Of a stretch of DNA of 64,000 nt, positions 24,555-33,599 are shown one piece after another (position 1 is the first letter of the stretch; the number at the start of each line of letters is the position of its first letter). Origin of the DNA: Caldifarciminota bacterium (GTDB taxonomy: Bacteria; Hydrothermota; Hydrothermia; LBFQ01). The translations under genes were made by a program, and so were the position numbers. The stretch covers positions 1-64,000 of the forward strand of contig JALWYV010000005.1 in assembly GCA_027003075.1 (NCBI GenBank). The letters are read 5' to 3'. The notes below the pieces were generated by a model, which did no database searches, was not told where the DNA came from, and was given only the letters and a program-made list of their open reading frames with translations.

Positions 24555-27293
24555 ATGTTAGGTCTGGCACTTTTGGTTATAGGCTACGGTCCTTCCGACT
24601 TCACCCTGCAAGGGGGGAGGAGGACCATAAACGCACTCGGCCCCAACTACTACAACGGGGCCTATCAGGGCGACTTCGGTTTCGTCCTGAACTTCTTCAG
24701 TATTAACGGATTCATAAATTCCAACGTTACGTACGAGGACGTCTCCGCCGGTACAGAGCAGTATCAGGACGGTTTCTATTCCCTGAGGGATAGGTTCGGT
24801 CTTGGGATAGGGTTCAAGTACCTTGAGCTGGCCGTAGGTGGATCCTACTTCTTTGAGGCGTGGGATAAGGTAGCGTACTCCGGCAGGAAGTACGCCGACA
24901 ACGTCCACTCCCACGGCCCCGGAGACGCCTACGCCGGCGGTAAGATCATGCTTCCCTTCCACGGTGAGAAGATGTCCGTGAGTGTGGGCGGATCCTTCAT
25001 CTACACCTTCCCCAGGATATTTGATATCCAGATAGCCCATGAGAGAGATCTCACGAAGGACAACTACGTATCCGATTCCCGTGGCTGGTACCAGAAGGGC
25101 GGAGTGTTCCGCACCTTCACCTACGGTGGCCCCAGCTGGGACGCCCGTTTCCTCTTTACCTTCCTTCCCAACAACAAGTACATAGAGTTCAACGTGAACG
25201 TAGGGTACTCCCCCCGCAACCCCGACGACAACGAGGACGACGTTACTATCATAGGGTCCTCCCTGCTCTTTCACCTTCAGTCCTTCCATCCCTTCTTTGA
25301 GATCGTGCTTGAGGACTGGAAGAACGGACACGATACCTATGGGGACGCCCCTCTGTACCTCACGGGAGGCTTTAACATAGAAACCGGTACGGGTGTAATG
25401 TGGTCCTTCGGTATAGAGAAGCTCCTGTGGTACGACGGCTCCACCATAAGGTCGGAGAGGCAGGGAGCTCCCAAACTTGATGAGTACGTCAAGTACGACC
25501 CCGACGCACCCTCGGATCATAACGTGAACATCCTCACCAGACCCAAGTGGTGGTTCATAACGTGGAACCCTCAGGTCGGTGCATGGCTCGCCCTAAGCTA
25601 CACCTTCGTGCCTCCCTACGAGAAGAAACCCGAGAAGAAGAAGCCCGAAGTCAAGCCCACGTACATAGCAGGTGTGGTTATGGACGCCCGTACCCAGAAG
25701 ATGGTGGGCGGAGCGAAGGTCATACTGAAGGAGAAGGACATATCCGTAATAACGGGTGACGACGGAGCCTACAAGTTTGAGAACCTTGAGCCCGGTTCCT
25801 ACACCGTGATGGTTCAGGCTCAGGGGTATGCTCCCCAGAGCGCTGTGGTGAACCTTGAGCCGGGTAAACCCGCCATAAAGAACTTTGAACTCAAACCTGC
25901 TCAGACCTATGCCATCATAGGTGTGGTCTACGATAAGGAGAGCAACACCCCCATAGGCGGTGCCAAGGTTATAATCAAGGAGACGGGGGACTCCGTAATC
26001 ACTCAGGACGACGGTGCCTACAGGTTCTCCAACGTCCTGCCCGGCACCTATACCCTGATATTCACGGCCCCCGGATACAAGGGCTACACGGCCGTGGTTG
26101 CTGTTGAGGGCGGAACGGTCACCAAAGACGCCTATCTGGCAAAGGCCGAGCAGCCGAAGAAGGTCCAGAAGGTGGAGAAGCCCAGGATAGGGGCCATAAC
26201 CGGAGTTGTCACCGACGCCAAGAGCGGCGCACCTCTCTCCGGTGTTCAGATAATACTCAAGGAAAAGAACCTTACCCATACGACGGATCAGACGGGTGCC
26301 TTCCGGTTTGACAGCCTGCCCGAGGGTACCTACACCGTATCCTTCAACAGGGCCGGTTACGTCCCCCGTACGGAGATCGTAAACGTCAAGGCCGGTTCCC
26401 CCACGGTGTTCAACGTGTCCCTCGCTCCCGTTGAGAAGAACGTGGGTACGCTCTTAGGCAAGGTCATAGACAAGGAGACCGGCAATCCCATAGCCGGTGC
26501 CGTTGTTTCGGTTGAGGGCGTGGGTTCCGCCCAGACGGATCAGAGCGGTCTGTACCGCCTTGAGAACGTACCCGTAGGTGCGAAGACCGTTAAGGTGGCC
26601 GCCCCCGGATATAAGGAGGTCGCCGAGGTCATGAAGATCGCCAGGGGCGACAACGTCAAGAACTTCGCCCTTGAGCCGATGGTAGTTAAGGGATCCATCG
26701 TCATAAGCGTCGTTGACAAGGACAGCAAGAAACCCATAGCAAACGCCACCATCACTTTCCTCACGGGCAACTTCGGCCCCTACACCACGGACGCCAACGG
26801 TGTGGTCACGGTTAAGGATATACCCGCCGGAACCTACACGATAAAGGTAACGGCCGGCAAGTACGCTCCCCAGCAGAAGACCGTGGTCGTTGAAAAGAAC
26901 CGCACCAAAGAGGTCACCTTTGAGCTCGTGAAGAAGGGTACGGAGATCACCTTCCGTAACATCTACTTTGACGTGAACAAGGCCACCCTGAGGCCAGACG
27001 CCGAACCCGCCCTCAAACAGATCTGCCAGTTCCTCAAGGAGAACCCCACGGTGATAGTGGAGATTCAGGGTCATACCGACGAGCGCGGTTCCGCTTCCTA
27101 CAACCTCAGACTCTCTCAGGCCCGGGCCGAGTCCGTACGCCAGTGGCTCATAAACAACGGTTGCGCCACGCCCGACCGCCTCGTTGCCAAGGGGTACGGT
27201 GAGAGTATGCCCGTTATAAAGAACGCCAAGACCGAAGCCGAACATCAGCTCAACCGACGCGTCGTGATAAAGGTTCTGGGCGAGAAGAAGTAG
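24555..27293 (+). CDS. OmpA-family protein with N-terminal barrel and five carboxypeptidase-regulatory repeats
   Basis: 912 residues. A barrel-like N-terminal region (1 to about 360), a KKPEKKKPEVKP linker, then five carboxypeptidase-regulatory-like (CarboxypepD_reg) repeats of about 70-90 residues, each with a GxVxD opening and a later GxYxxxxLPxGxYTV segment, and a C-terminal OmpA peptidoglycan-binding domain (IYFDVNKATLRPDAEPALK, IQGHTDERGS, LNRRVVI). It probably anchors the outer membrane to the cell wall while a long repeat arm spans the periplasm. ATG is 9 bases after TATAAT (24540-24545). The signal MLGLALLVIGYG is short and lacks positive charge. Confidence 0.88.
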   Translation: MLGLALLVIGYGPSDFTLQGGRRTINALGPNYYNGAYQGDFGFVLNFFSINGFINSNVTYEDVSAGTEQYQDGFYSLRDRFGLGIGFKYLELAVGGSYFFEAWDKVAYSGRKYADNVHSHGPGDAYAGGKIMLPFHGEKMSVSVGGSFIYTFPRIFDIQIAHERDLTKDNYVSDSRGWYQKGGVFRTFTYGGPSWDARFLFTFLPNNKYIEFNVNVGYSPRNPDDNEDDVTIIGSSLLFHLQSFHPFFEIVLEDWKNGHDTYGDAPLYLTGGFNIETGTGVMWSFGIEKLLWYDGSTIRSERQGAPKLDEYVKYDPDAPSDHNVNILTRPKWWFITWNPQVGAWLALSYTFVPPYEKKPEKKKPEVKPTYIAGVVMDARTQKMVGGAKVILKEKDISVITGDDGAYKFENLEPGSYTVMVQAQGYAPQSAVVNLEPGKPAIKNFELKPAQTYAIIGVVYDKESNTPIGGAKVIIKETGDSVITQDDGAYRFSNVLPGTYTLIFTAPGYKGYTAVVAVEGGTVTKDAYLAKAEQPKKVQKVEKPRIGAITGVVTDAKSGAPLSGVQIILKEKNLTHTTDQTGAFRFDSLPEGTYTVSFNRAGYVPRTEIVNVKAGSPTVFNVSLAPVEKNVGTLLGKVIDKETGNPIAGAVVSVEGVGSAQTDQSGLYRLENVPVGAKTVKVAAPGYKEVAEVMKIARGDNVKNFALEPMVVKGSIVISVVDKDSKKPIANATITFLTGNFGPYTTDANGVVTVKDIPAGTYTIKVTAGKYAPQQKTVVVEKNRTKEVTFELVKKGTEITFRNIYFDVNKATLRPDAEPALKQICQFLKENPTVIVEIQGHTDERGSASYNLRLSQARAESVRQWLINNGCATPDRLVAKGYGESMPVIKNAKTEAEHQLNRRVVIKVLGEKK

Positions 27294-27314
27294 AGGAGAA
27301 AAAACCTTCCTATC

Positions 27315-27347
27315 GGGCGGGGACTGAGGTCCCCGCCCTTTTCGTTT
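27315..27347 (+). terminator. Intrinsic terminator of the OmpA gene
   Basis: Ten-base stem GGGCGGGGAC/GTCCCCGCCC (27315-27324 with 27329-27338), four-base loop, then TTTTCGTTT. Confidence 0.92.
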
Positions 27348-27373
27348 AAACACCACCGTAAAATACCAGTTCT

Positions 27374-28414
27374 ATGATCTGGATGATTCTGGTACAGGGT
27401 GGCGATGCTGACTTCGGCATCGTTGAGGAAGTCAAGGGTAAAAGAGCAAAGTTCTACGCTCTGGAGGGAATAATGGGGCTATGGTGGGGAAAGGACAGGC
27501 AGTACTACAGGGGGGATCTGGCGTTCCAGATGCAGTACGATGAGGGTTTCTACGGCAGGTTCTCTCTGGTTTCCTTCAACGAGTACGCTCTGCCGCCTTC
27601 TGTGGGTGTTAAGGAACTCTACGTTGAGAAAGCCTTTGATAACGGGTTAGACGTTAAGTTCGGTCTGGGACCCATATACTGGGAGAACGGTGTTTTGTTC
27701 GGAGATTACGTAGGGGGAAACCCCTTCTTTGAGGTGTTCTTCGGTAAGGAGATATGGATAGACCTCCTCCTGTACAGGGTAAACTCCAGCCTCGGAGCAG
27801 GCCTCAGGAGCGCATTTGACCTCGGCAACTTCGGACTCACGGTGTACGGTGTCTACGATACTACCCGGGCGGGATACGTTGGTCTATCCGTAGGTCTGGA
27901 TCTGCCTTTCTGGACGTTATCGCTTGAGGCCACAGGTGAAAAGGACTCCTCCGGATACGAAGGGGCGTACCTGCTCTACACCTTCGTCCGGCCGGGAAGG
28001 TGGTTCGTCGGTTTAATGTCCTATTCCTTCACGTCCGGGTTTGACAGGATAACTGCTCAGGGTCTGGATCTGGATCCGGATAGGTCCCCCTTCTTCGGTG
28101 TCTCCACACCCCTGACCTATAACATGCCCGGAATACCCTGGAGCAACCCACAGAACACGTCCGCCGAGGTCCTGAGGTTCGGTTTCACCCACGTCCTGAA
28201 CGAAGACTGGAAGATGACTCCCATATTTGATCTGGGAGCATACCAGTCCGTGGCCATGGACCTGAAAAACAACAACTCTCTCCTCGCCGACGTTCACCTC
28301 AGGTTCGACTGGACGGACACGTATTACGTGGGTCTTTCGGCCGGAGCAGTCGTACAGGACACCACTTTTTCCTGGGGTGTTGCAGCCTACACGGTGAAGA
28401 ACTTCAGCTTCTGA
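27374..28414 (+). CDS. Outer-membrane beta-barrel protein
   Basis: 346 residues of alternating strands with many aromatics, ending in Phe (VKNFSF). The signal MIWMILVQG is unusually short. ATG is 9 bases after TAAAAT (27359-27364). The stop overlaps the mqnA start (TGATG), so it is translated together with a menaquinone gene; no functional link between them is evident. Family not recognised. Confidence 0.7.
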   Translation: MIWMILVQGGDADFGIVEEVKGKRAKFYALEGIMGLWWGKDRQYYRGDLAFQMQYDEGFYGRFSLVSFNEYALPPSVGVKELYVEKAFDNGLDVKFGLGPIYWENGVLFGDYVGGNPFFEVFFGKEIWIDLLLYRVNSSLGAGLRSAFDLGNFGLTVYGVYDTTRAGYVGLSVGLDLPFWTLSLEATGEKDSSGYEGAYLLYTFVRPGRWFVGLMSYSFTSGFDRITAQGLDLDPDRSPFFGVSTPLTYNMPGIPWSNPQNTSAEVLRFGFTHVLNEDWKMTPIFDLGAYQSVAMDLKNNNSLLADVHLRFDWTDTYYVGLSAGAVVQDTTFSWGVAAYTVKNFSF

Positions 28415-29085
28415 TGACCTTCGGAGAGATACGGGAGTTTGACTTCTACCCGTTTTACGTGCGCCTTCGGGGGATAAAGATGCCCGTTCCCCTTTCGGGC
28501 GTGGACACCCTCATCATGTCGGGGAGGATAGATGCGACCCCGTACCCCTCTACCATGGCCCGTGCCATACCCGGAGGGTACGTCCGTCTGCCCTACGGCC
28601 TGGCCCTTGGTCCGGAGGCTCTTGATCTGATGTTGGTCTCCTCCGTTCAACCGTCGTCTATCTCCTCCCTCGGGATAATAAAGGGTTACGAGTTCATCCT
28701 CCACCTCCTTGAAGACGTCCTGAGGGAAAAGTTCGGTGTAAACGTCAAGAGCCTTCGTATCTCCGTATTCTCCGACCTCGTCCCCGGCGTTGACGCATAC
28801 CTTCTGTACGGTGATATCGCCTTAAGGATAGATGGTGACTCCTTCAGGTACACCTACAACATGGCAAGAGCCTACTACGAGGTGATGGGAAAGCCCGTGG
28901 ATATAGCCTTCTGGATAGCACGGGAGGACAGGGCCGGAGACGTTGAGAGTCAGGTGGGAAACTCCCTCGCCTACTGGATGTTACGCAGGGACGAGTTCCT
29001 CCTGCGTTACGCGAACGGGAGGAAGATACCCTTTGAAACCCTATATTCCCATGCCGAAGCCCTGCTGTTCAGGGTCTACGATTAA
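28414..29085 (+). CDS. mqnA: Chorismate dehydratase, MqnA-like (futalosine menaquinone pathway)
   Basis: 223 residues in a periplasmic-binding-protein type fold. Matches to MqnA include PLSGVDTLIMSGRIDATPYP in the first half, a LVSSVQPSSISSL segment, then AYLLYGDIALR and VDIAFWIAREDR in the second half. The enzyme dehydrates chorismate to 3-enolpyruvylbenzoate, the first step of the futalosine route. MqnD has a related fold but different signatures; MqnA is the better fit. Other mqn genes are not in view. Confidence 0.75.
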   Translation: MTFGEIREFDFYPFYVRLRGIKMPVPLSGVDTLIMSGRIDATPYPSTMARAIPGGYVRLPYGLALGPEALDLMLVSSVQPSSISSLGIIKGYEFILHLLEDVLREKFGVNVKSLRISVFSDLVPGVDAYLLYGDIALRIDGDSFRYTYNMARAYYEVMGKPVDIAFWIAREDRAGDVESQVGNSLAYWMLRRDEFLLRYANGRKIPFETLYSHAEALLFRVYD

Positions 29086-29106
29086 ACTACCGTAGAATCC
29101 GCACTT

Positions 29107-30051
29107 ATGCCCAGAGTACTGGTAGCAGGTAACGCGGGGTTCATCGGCACCCACCTTACGGGGTATTTGCTTGATCTGGGATGGGATGTGGTGGGGGTTG
29201 ACAATTTCTCTACCGGGAAACCAGAAAACGTGGAAAGGTACAGAAAACGTCCTAACTTTACCTTTTACGAAATGGACATAACTCAAGAAGTACCTGAGGG
29301 GGGTTACGATTACATCGTCAACCTCGCATCTCCGGCCAGTCCCAAGAAGTACCTGTCCCTCCCTGTAGATACGATGCTGGTCAACTCCATAGGTGTGAAG
29401 AACCTTCTTGATCTCGCAAAGGATACCGGAGCCACCTTCCTCCTCGCTTCCACGTCCGAAGTCTACGGCGATCCCCTTGTACATCCCCAGCCGGAGGACT
29501 ACTGGGGGAACGTCAATCCCGTAGGTCCGAGAAGCGTTTACGATGAGGGGAAGAGGTTCGCCGAGGCCATAACCATGGCCTACTACCGGTACGACAGGGT
29601 CCCCGTAAGGATAGCGAGGATATTCAACACCTACGGCCCCTTTATGGACGTAGCGGACGGCCGGATAATTCCCAACTTCGCATATCAGGCCCTTACGGGG
29701 CAGCCCCTGACCATATACGGGGATGGAAGCCAGACCCGTAGTTTCTGCTACGTTTCGGACATGGTGGAGGGACTTTTCAGACTGCTCACCTACGAAGGAT
29801 TGGACGGCGAGGTGGTGAATCTGGGTAATCCGGACGAGAGGACTGTCCTGGACGTGGCCAGACTTGTCGTTAAGATATACGGTGTACCGGAGAACTTCAC
29901 CTTTCTCCCCCTTCCTCAGGACGACCCGAAGAGGAGAAAACCCGATATAACGAAGGCGAAGAGGCTCCTGAAGTGGGAGCCGAAGGTTCCCTTTGAAGAG
30001 GGTCTACGCAGGACACTTGAGTGGTATAAGGAGGTGATAAATGTGGGATAG
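29107..30051 (+). CDS. UDP-glucuronate decarboxylase-like NAD-dependent SDR
   Basis: 314 residues. NAD-binding GNAGFIGTHL (about 8-17), NLASPASPKKY, STSEVYGDPLVHPQ and the catalytic YDEGKR (YxxxK), followed by RIFNTYGP and GDGSQTRSFCYVSD. These are the hallmarks of UDP-xylose synthase rather than of generic epimerases. The product, UDP-xylose, would feed surface polysaccharide or LPS. ATG is 8 bases after TAGAAT (29093-29098). Overlaps plsY. Confidence 0.87.
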   Translation: MPRVLVAGNAGFIGTHLTGYLLDLGWDVVGVDNFSTGKPENVERYRKRPNFTFYEMDITQEVPEGGYDYIVNLASPASPKKYLSLPVDTMLVNSIGVKNLLDLAKDTGATFLLASTSEVYGDPLVHPQPEDYWGNVNPVGPRSVYDEGKRFAEAITMAYYRYDRVPVRIARIFNTYGPFMDVADGRIIPNFAYQALTGQPLTIYGDGSQTRSFCYVSDMVEGLFRLLTYEGLDGEVVNLGNPDERTVLDVARLVVKIYGVPENFTFLPLPQDDPKRRKPDITKAKRLLKWEPKVPFEEGLRRTLEWYKEVINVG

Positions 30052-30697
30052 CATCCCTTCCAGCATGCAGCCTTTCGTCTACGCCCTCCTTTTCGTCTTT
30101 GGCTTTCTCCTTGGAAGTATCCCGTGGGCCTACATAGTGGCGAAGGTGGTCGGGGGGATAGACATCCGCAAGGTAGGGAGCGGAAACGTGGGGGCAACGA
30201 ACGTCGCCCGTACCTTGGGCCTCAAGTGGGGTACCCTCGTCTTCGTTCTGGACGCCCTGAAGGGTTTCATACCCGTGTTCATCGTAAGGCTCCTTATACC
30301 CTACAACATAGAGCTGGCTATGGTTACGGCTCTGGGTCCGATACTCGGTCACATGTTCACGCCCTTTCTCGGCTTCAAGGGTGGCAAGGGGGTAGCGACA
30401 GCGGTCGGTGCCTTCGCCGCTCTAACTCCTCTGGGTGTCCTGATCGGCTTTATCGTCTGGATAACCGTCGTACTTACAACGGGCTGGGTGTCCCTCGGTT
30501 CCCTCCTTGGATCCCTGACCGTGTTCCTGTGGGTTCTCCTCTTTGACCCCAACAGGCACTCCCTGCCTTTCGTGGTCGTATCCGGTATAGTTGTCCTCTT
30601 TATCTGGATCAGACACTACGGAAACATAAAACGTCTCCTTTCGGGCAAAGAGCCGAAGATATGGGATAAGAAGAGGAAGCAACAGGAGAGAGAATGA
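30041..30697 (+). CDS. plsY: Glycerol-3-phosphate acyltransferase PlsY
   Basis: Integral membrane acyltransferase using acyl-phosphate and sn-glycerol-3-phosphate, the first step of bacterial phospholipid synthesis. 218 residues; the three cytoplasmic motifs are GSIPWAY, GSGNVGATNVAR and GHMFTPFLGFKGGKG. The ATG at 30041 is inside the preceding gene and has a good ribosome site AAGGAGGTGATAA. Its presence shows ordinary bacterial G3P lipids despite the G1P dehydrogenase at 33.6 kb. Confidence 0.95.
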   Translation: MWDSIPSSMQPFVYALLFVFGFLLGSIPWAYIVAKVVGGIDIRKVGSGNVGATNVARTLGLKWGTLVFVLDALKGFIPVFIVRLLIPYNIELAMVTALGPILGHMFTPFLGFKGGKGVATAVGAFAALTPLGVLIGFIVWITVVLTTGWVSLGSLLGSLTVFLWVLLFDPNRHSLPFVVVSGIVVLFIWIRHYGNIKRLLSGKEPKIWDKKRKQQERE

Positions 30698-31050
30698 GGC
30701 TCCTCCTTATTCCCCTGATGCTCGTGGCCGTGGGATGCTCCGACGTCAGAGTCGTTAAGGATGCGGCCTACGACCCCGACCTCATGGGGGTACCGGCCTA
30801 CCCCGGAGCGAGGGTGAAGGGAGCGATAGTGACGGAGTCGGAAGGGAACAGGGTGGTAACCTACGTACTGATAACGAGGTCCCCCTACGACTCGGTAGTT
30901 TCGTTTTACCTGAGGGAGGCCGGAGGTACGGACAGTGTGGCGGCCGGTCAGATCTACACCATAAGGAGGGGTACAGAACTCCTCATCCAGATAAAGGAGG
31001 AGGGAGATCACAGAGAAATAAACATCACGAGGGCTGATCCCACCCGGTAG
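30694..31050 (+). CDS. Small lipoprotein, unknown function
   Basis: 118 residues. Signal peptide MRLLLIPLMLVAVGC with lipobox Cys15. The mature part is a small alpha/beta domain (YPGARVKGAIVTESEGNRVV, SPYDSVVSFYLRE), reminiscent of lipoproteins that are found singly in thermophile genomes. ATG overlaps the plsY stop (ATGA). Function not recognised. Confidence 0.75.
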   Translation: MRLLLIPLMLVAVGCSDVRVVKDAAYDPDLMGVPAYPGARVKGAIVTESEGNRVVTYVLITRSPYDSVVSFYLREAGGTDSVAAGQIYTIRRGTELLIQIKEEGDHREINITRADPTR

Positions 31051-31056
31051 GACTCT

Positions 31057-31896
31057 TCAGGACAGCACCATCGCCACCATACTCAGAAACATGTAAGAGG
31101 AGGCCAGTTTAAACAGGATAAAGGCTTTCCGGTCGTCGGGTTTGCGTGCGTTAAGAAGGGAAATTATGAAAAAGAACAGGAAGGCGGACGTGAGAATGGC
31201 CATTGTGAGAATACTGGCGTTCAGGAAGAGGGCAGTGATCATCATGGCCGCGTAGGATAGTACCACGAACACAGGAACGAGGTACATGGAGAACCGTACA
31301 CCGTGGGTATTAGGGAGAACGGGAACACCGGCCCGGGCGTAATCTTCCCTGTACTTCACCTCAAAGGTTATGTTGTGGATGGGGACCCATAACAGTACGA
31401 TAAGGGCGAGGAGGAGACCGAGGGTGTCAACCCTCCCCGTAGCGAGAACCCTGCCTCCCAGTATAGGCATGGCTCCGGCTATACCGCCCCAGAGTATGGA
31501 CCAGGGGGTACGCCTTTTCGTCCACAGGGTGTAAACGACCACGTTGAAGAGGAAGCCGACCAGAGCAACTACGCCGTAGAGAGGACTGAGGGCAAAGGAC
31601 CAGATCAGGCCGAGAGCCGAGGTCAGAGCAGCCACTGCGAGAACTTCCCTCCTCGGAACCCTGCCCGAAGGTATGGGCCTGTTCTTCGTCCTCTCCATGA
31701 CGGAGTCTATGTCGTGATCGTACCACATGTTGAATAGCGTTGCCCCTCCTATCGTAAGGAGCATCGTACCTAAAAGGTGCAGGATCTTAATCGGATCCGG
31801 GTTCCCGGCCGTAAGGTATCCCACCAGCCCCGTGAGCACGAGCATAAGGGTCTGGTAGGGCTTTATCATCACGAGGTAGTCCCTCAAGCGTCTCAT
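31057..31896 (-). CDS. ctaB: Protohaem IX farnesyltransferase (haem O synthase)
   Basis: UbiA-fold prenyltransferase converting haem B to haem O for haem-copper oxidases. 279 residues from the ATG at 31896, which overlaps the ctaA stop (ATGA); the frame extends upstream inside ctaA and is not used. First Asp motif is NMWYDHDIDSVMERTKNRP. Nine helices. Neighbouring ctaA supports the haem O/A assignment over other UbiA enzymes. Confidence 0.94.
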   Translation of the reverse strand: MRRLRDYLVMIKPYQTLMLVLTGLVGYLTAGNPDPIKILHLLGTMLLTIGGATLFNMWYDHDIDSVMERTKNRPIPSGRVPRREVLAVAALTSALGLIWSFALSPLYGVVALVGFLFNVVVYTLWTKRRTPWSILWGGIAGAMPILGGRVLATGRVDTLGLLLALIVLLWVPIHNITFEVKYREDYARAGVPVLPNTHGVRFSMYLVPVFVVLSYAAMMITALFLNASILTMAILTSAFLFFFIISLLNARKPDDRKAFILFKLASSYMFLSMVAMVLS

Positions 31897-32711
31897 CTTA
31901 TAGACCTCCAGAAGAGCAGTATGAGGGTAAGTATGGCAAGAGTGTAGTGGGTGGTTACCATGGTGGGACTGAGCATGCTGTAGGCGGATAGAGCACCAAA
32001 GATACCGGTAAGAAGCACAAGGAGAGATATAAAAACGAACCACTTTTTATTATCCGCACGGAAGATAAAGTAGAGTGATAGGCCGAATATAACGTACCCC
32101 ATGAGCCTGTGAATAACCTGAAGCATAACATCTCCCGTCCAGGGCTGCCCGAGGCAAAGAAAGATATCCTGACCACACGCAAATCCAGCCTGAGCCTTAC
32201 GTACGGTAGTGCCGAGGAGGATCTGAAGGAATACAAGAGCGAAGAGGATGGTACTCAAACGCCCGTCGCGATCCCCCGCCCAGACGAGTCTATCCGGGGG
32301 GTTATCCGCCCATTTCAACATGAGGGTGGCGGTAAGTATGGTGAGAAGGGCAAACAGGGCGTGAGATATTGAAACCCAGAAGGGCATCTTCAGAATTACC
32401 GTAAGGCCCCCTATGAGGATCTGGGCGACGAGGAATATAGCCAGCCATATACCCGCCTCGATCAAAAAGGTTCCCCTATAACGCCTGACAGCGAGAACGG
32501 TCGCCCCGGCGACGAATACGGAGGTTAAAGCCGCAAGCACCCTGTGGATATACTCAAGCATCGCGAAGTTCTGTTCTGGAGGTAAAAGGCTACCGTAACA
32601 AAGAGGCCAGTCCGGACATCCAAGGCAGGCCCCGAGAGCAGCGGTAGCGCTCCCGAAGACCATAAGGACAACCATACTTATTAGCGTACCCCAGAGTAAA
32701 AGTTTCCTCAT
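31893..32711 (-). CDS. ctaA: Haem A synthase
   Basis: Eight-helix membrane oxygenase that turns haem O into haem A. 272 residues with the cysteine-containing loop ACLGCPDWPLCYG after helix 1 and haem-ligand histidines in EYIHRVLAAL and VIHRLMGY. Together with ctaB it implies an aa3-type terminal oxidase elsewhere. ATG is 12 bases after TAGAAT (32729-32724), at the long end of the leaderless range. Confidence 0.94.
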   Translation of the reverse strand: MRKLLLWGTLISMVVLMVFGSATAALGACLGCPDWPLCYGSLLPPEQNFAMLEYIHRVLAALTSVFVAGATVLAVRRYRGTFLIEAGIWLAIFLVAQILIGGLTVILKMPFWVSISHALFALLTILTATLMLKWADNPPDRLVWAGDRDGRLSTILFALVFLQILLGTTVRKAQAGFACGQDIFLCLGQPWTGDVMLQVIHRLMGYVIFGLSLYFIFRADNKKWFVFISLLVLLTGIFGALSAYSMLSPTMVTTHYTLAILTLILLFWRSIR

Positions 32712-32885
32712 GGTAAGTCGGCAATTCTAAACCGGAGATATTATCCGGGTAAAGAATTTTTTACCGGATGGAAGAAGTGGAAATCATTTTTGATCTGCAA
32801 AGCCGAAACATAGATTTTGAGGACAGATAAGTGCGCAACTCCGTATAGGATTTGGAGGTAGGTACCCGTCCTTATAATCCCCGTC

Positions 32886-33599
32886 TTGAGAGTGGTTGTT
32901 GTAGTTCCCACGTACAACGAGGCCGACAACATAGCCGATCTCATACGGGAGTTGAGATCCCTTCCCGTATCACCCGACGTTCTTGTGGTGGACGACAATT
33001 CCCCGGACGGTACATGGAAGATAGTTGAGGAGATAAGACAGAAGGACCCGACCGTTCACCTCCTGAAACGCCCCGGTAAGATGGGGCTCGGATCGGCCTA
33101 CGTGGAAGGGTTTAAATGGACGCTTGATAGAGGTTACGACGTGATAGTACAGATGGACGCAGACTTTTCCCACAATCCGAGGGACGTTCAGAAGTTGGTT
33201 GAGGCTCTCAAAGACTGTGACGTGGTCATAGGTTCGCGGTACTGTAACGGTGTGAGCGTTGTTAACTGGCCTATCAGCCGCCTTCTCCTCTCCTACCTTG
33301 CAAACCAGTACGCTCGCCTCCTGACCGGTGTGAAGATAAACGATCTGACCGGAGGTTTCAAGGCGTTTAAACGGGAGGCTCTACAGGCCCTTGATCTGAA
33401 CAGGATCAAGTCCGATGGGTACGCCTTTCAGATAGAGGTGAACTTCTACCTCTGGATGAAGAGGTTCAAGATGTGCGAGATACCCATAATATTCGTTGAG
33501 AGGAGGGCCGGAAAGTCCAAACTCAACCGCTCCATAATATGGGAGGCCTTCTGGCTGGTTATCAGGCTCTTCCTGAAGAGGATAACCGGGAGAGTATGA
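32886..33599 (+). CDS. Polyprenol-phosphate glycosyltransferase, GT2 (Dpm1-like)
   Basis: 237 residues. GT2 signatures: VVVPTYNEADNIADLIREL, VVDDNSPDGTW, VQMDADFSHNP (DxD equivalent) and VIGSRYCNGVSVVNWP, then IPIIFVERRAGKSKL. No membrane helices beyond the C-terminal amphipathic part, as in soluble Dpm1-type enzymes that make polyprenyl-phosphate mannose. TTG at 32886 is 7 bases after TATAAT (32873-32878). The stop overlaps the next gene (ATGA). Confidence 0.88.
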   Translation: MRVVVVVPTYNEADNIADLIRELRSLPVSPDVLVVDDNSPDGTWKIVEEIRQKDPTVHLLKRPGKMGLGSAYVEGFKWTLDRGYDVIVQMDADFSHNPRDVQKLVEALKDCDVVIGSRYCNGVSVVNWPISRLLLSYLANQYARLLTGVKINDLTGGFKAFKREALQALDLNRIKSDGYAFQIEVNFYLWMKRFKMCEIPIIFVERRAGKSKLNRSIIWEAFWLVIRLFLKRITGRV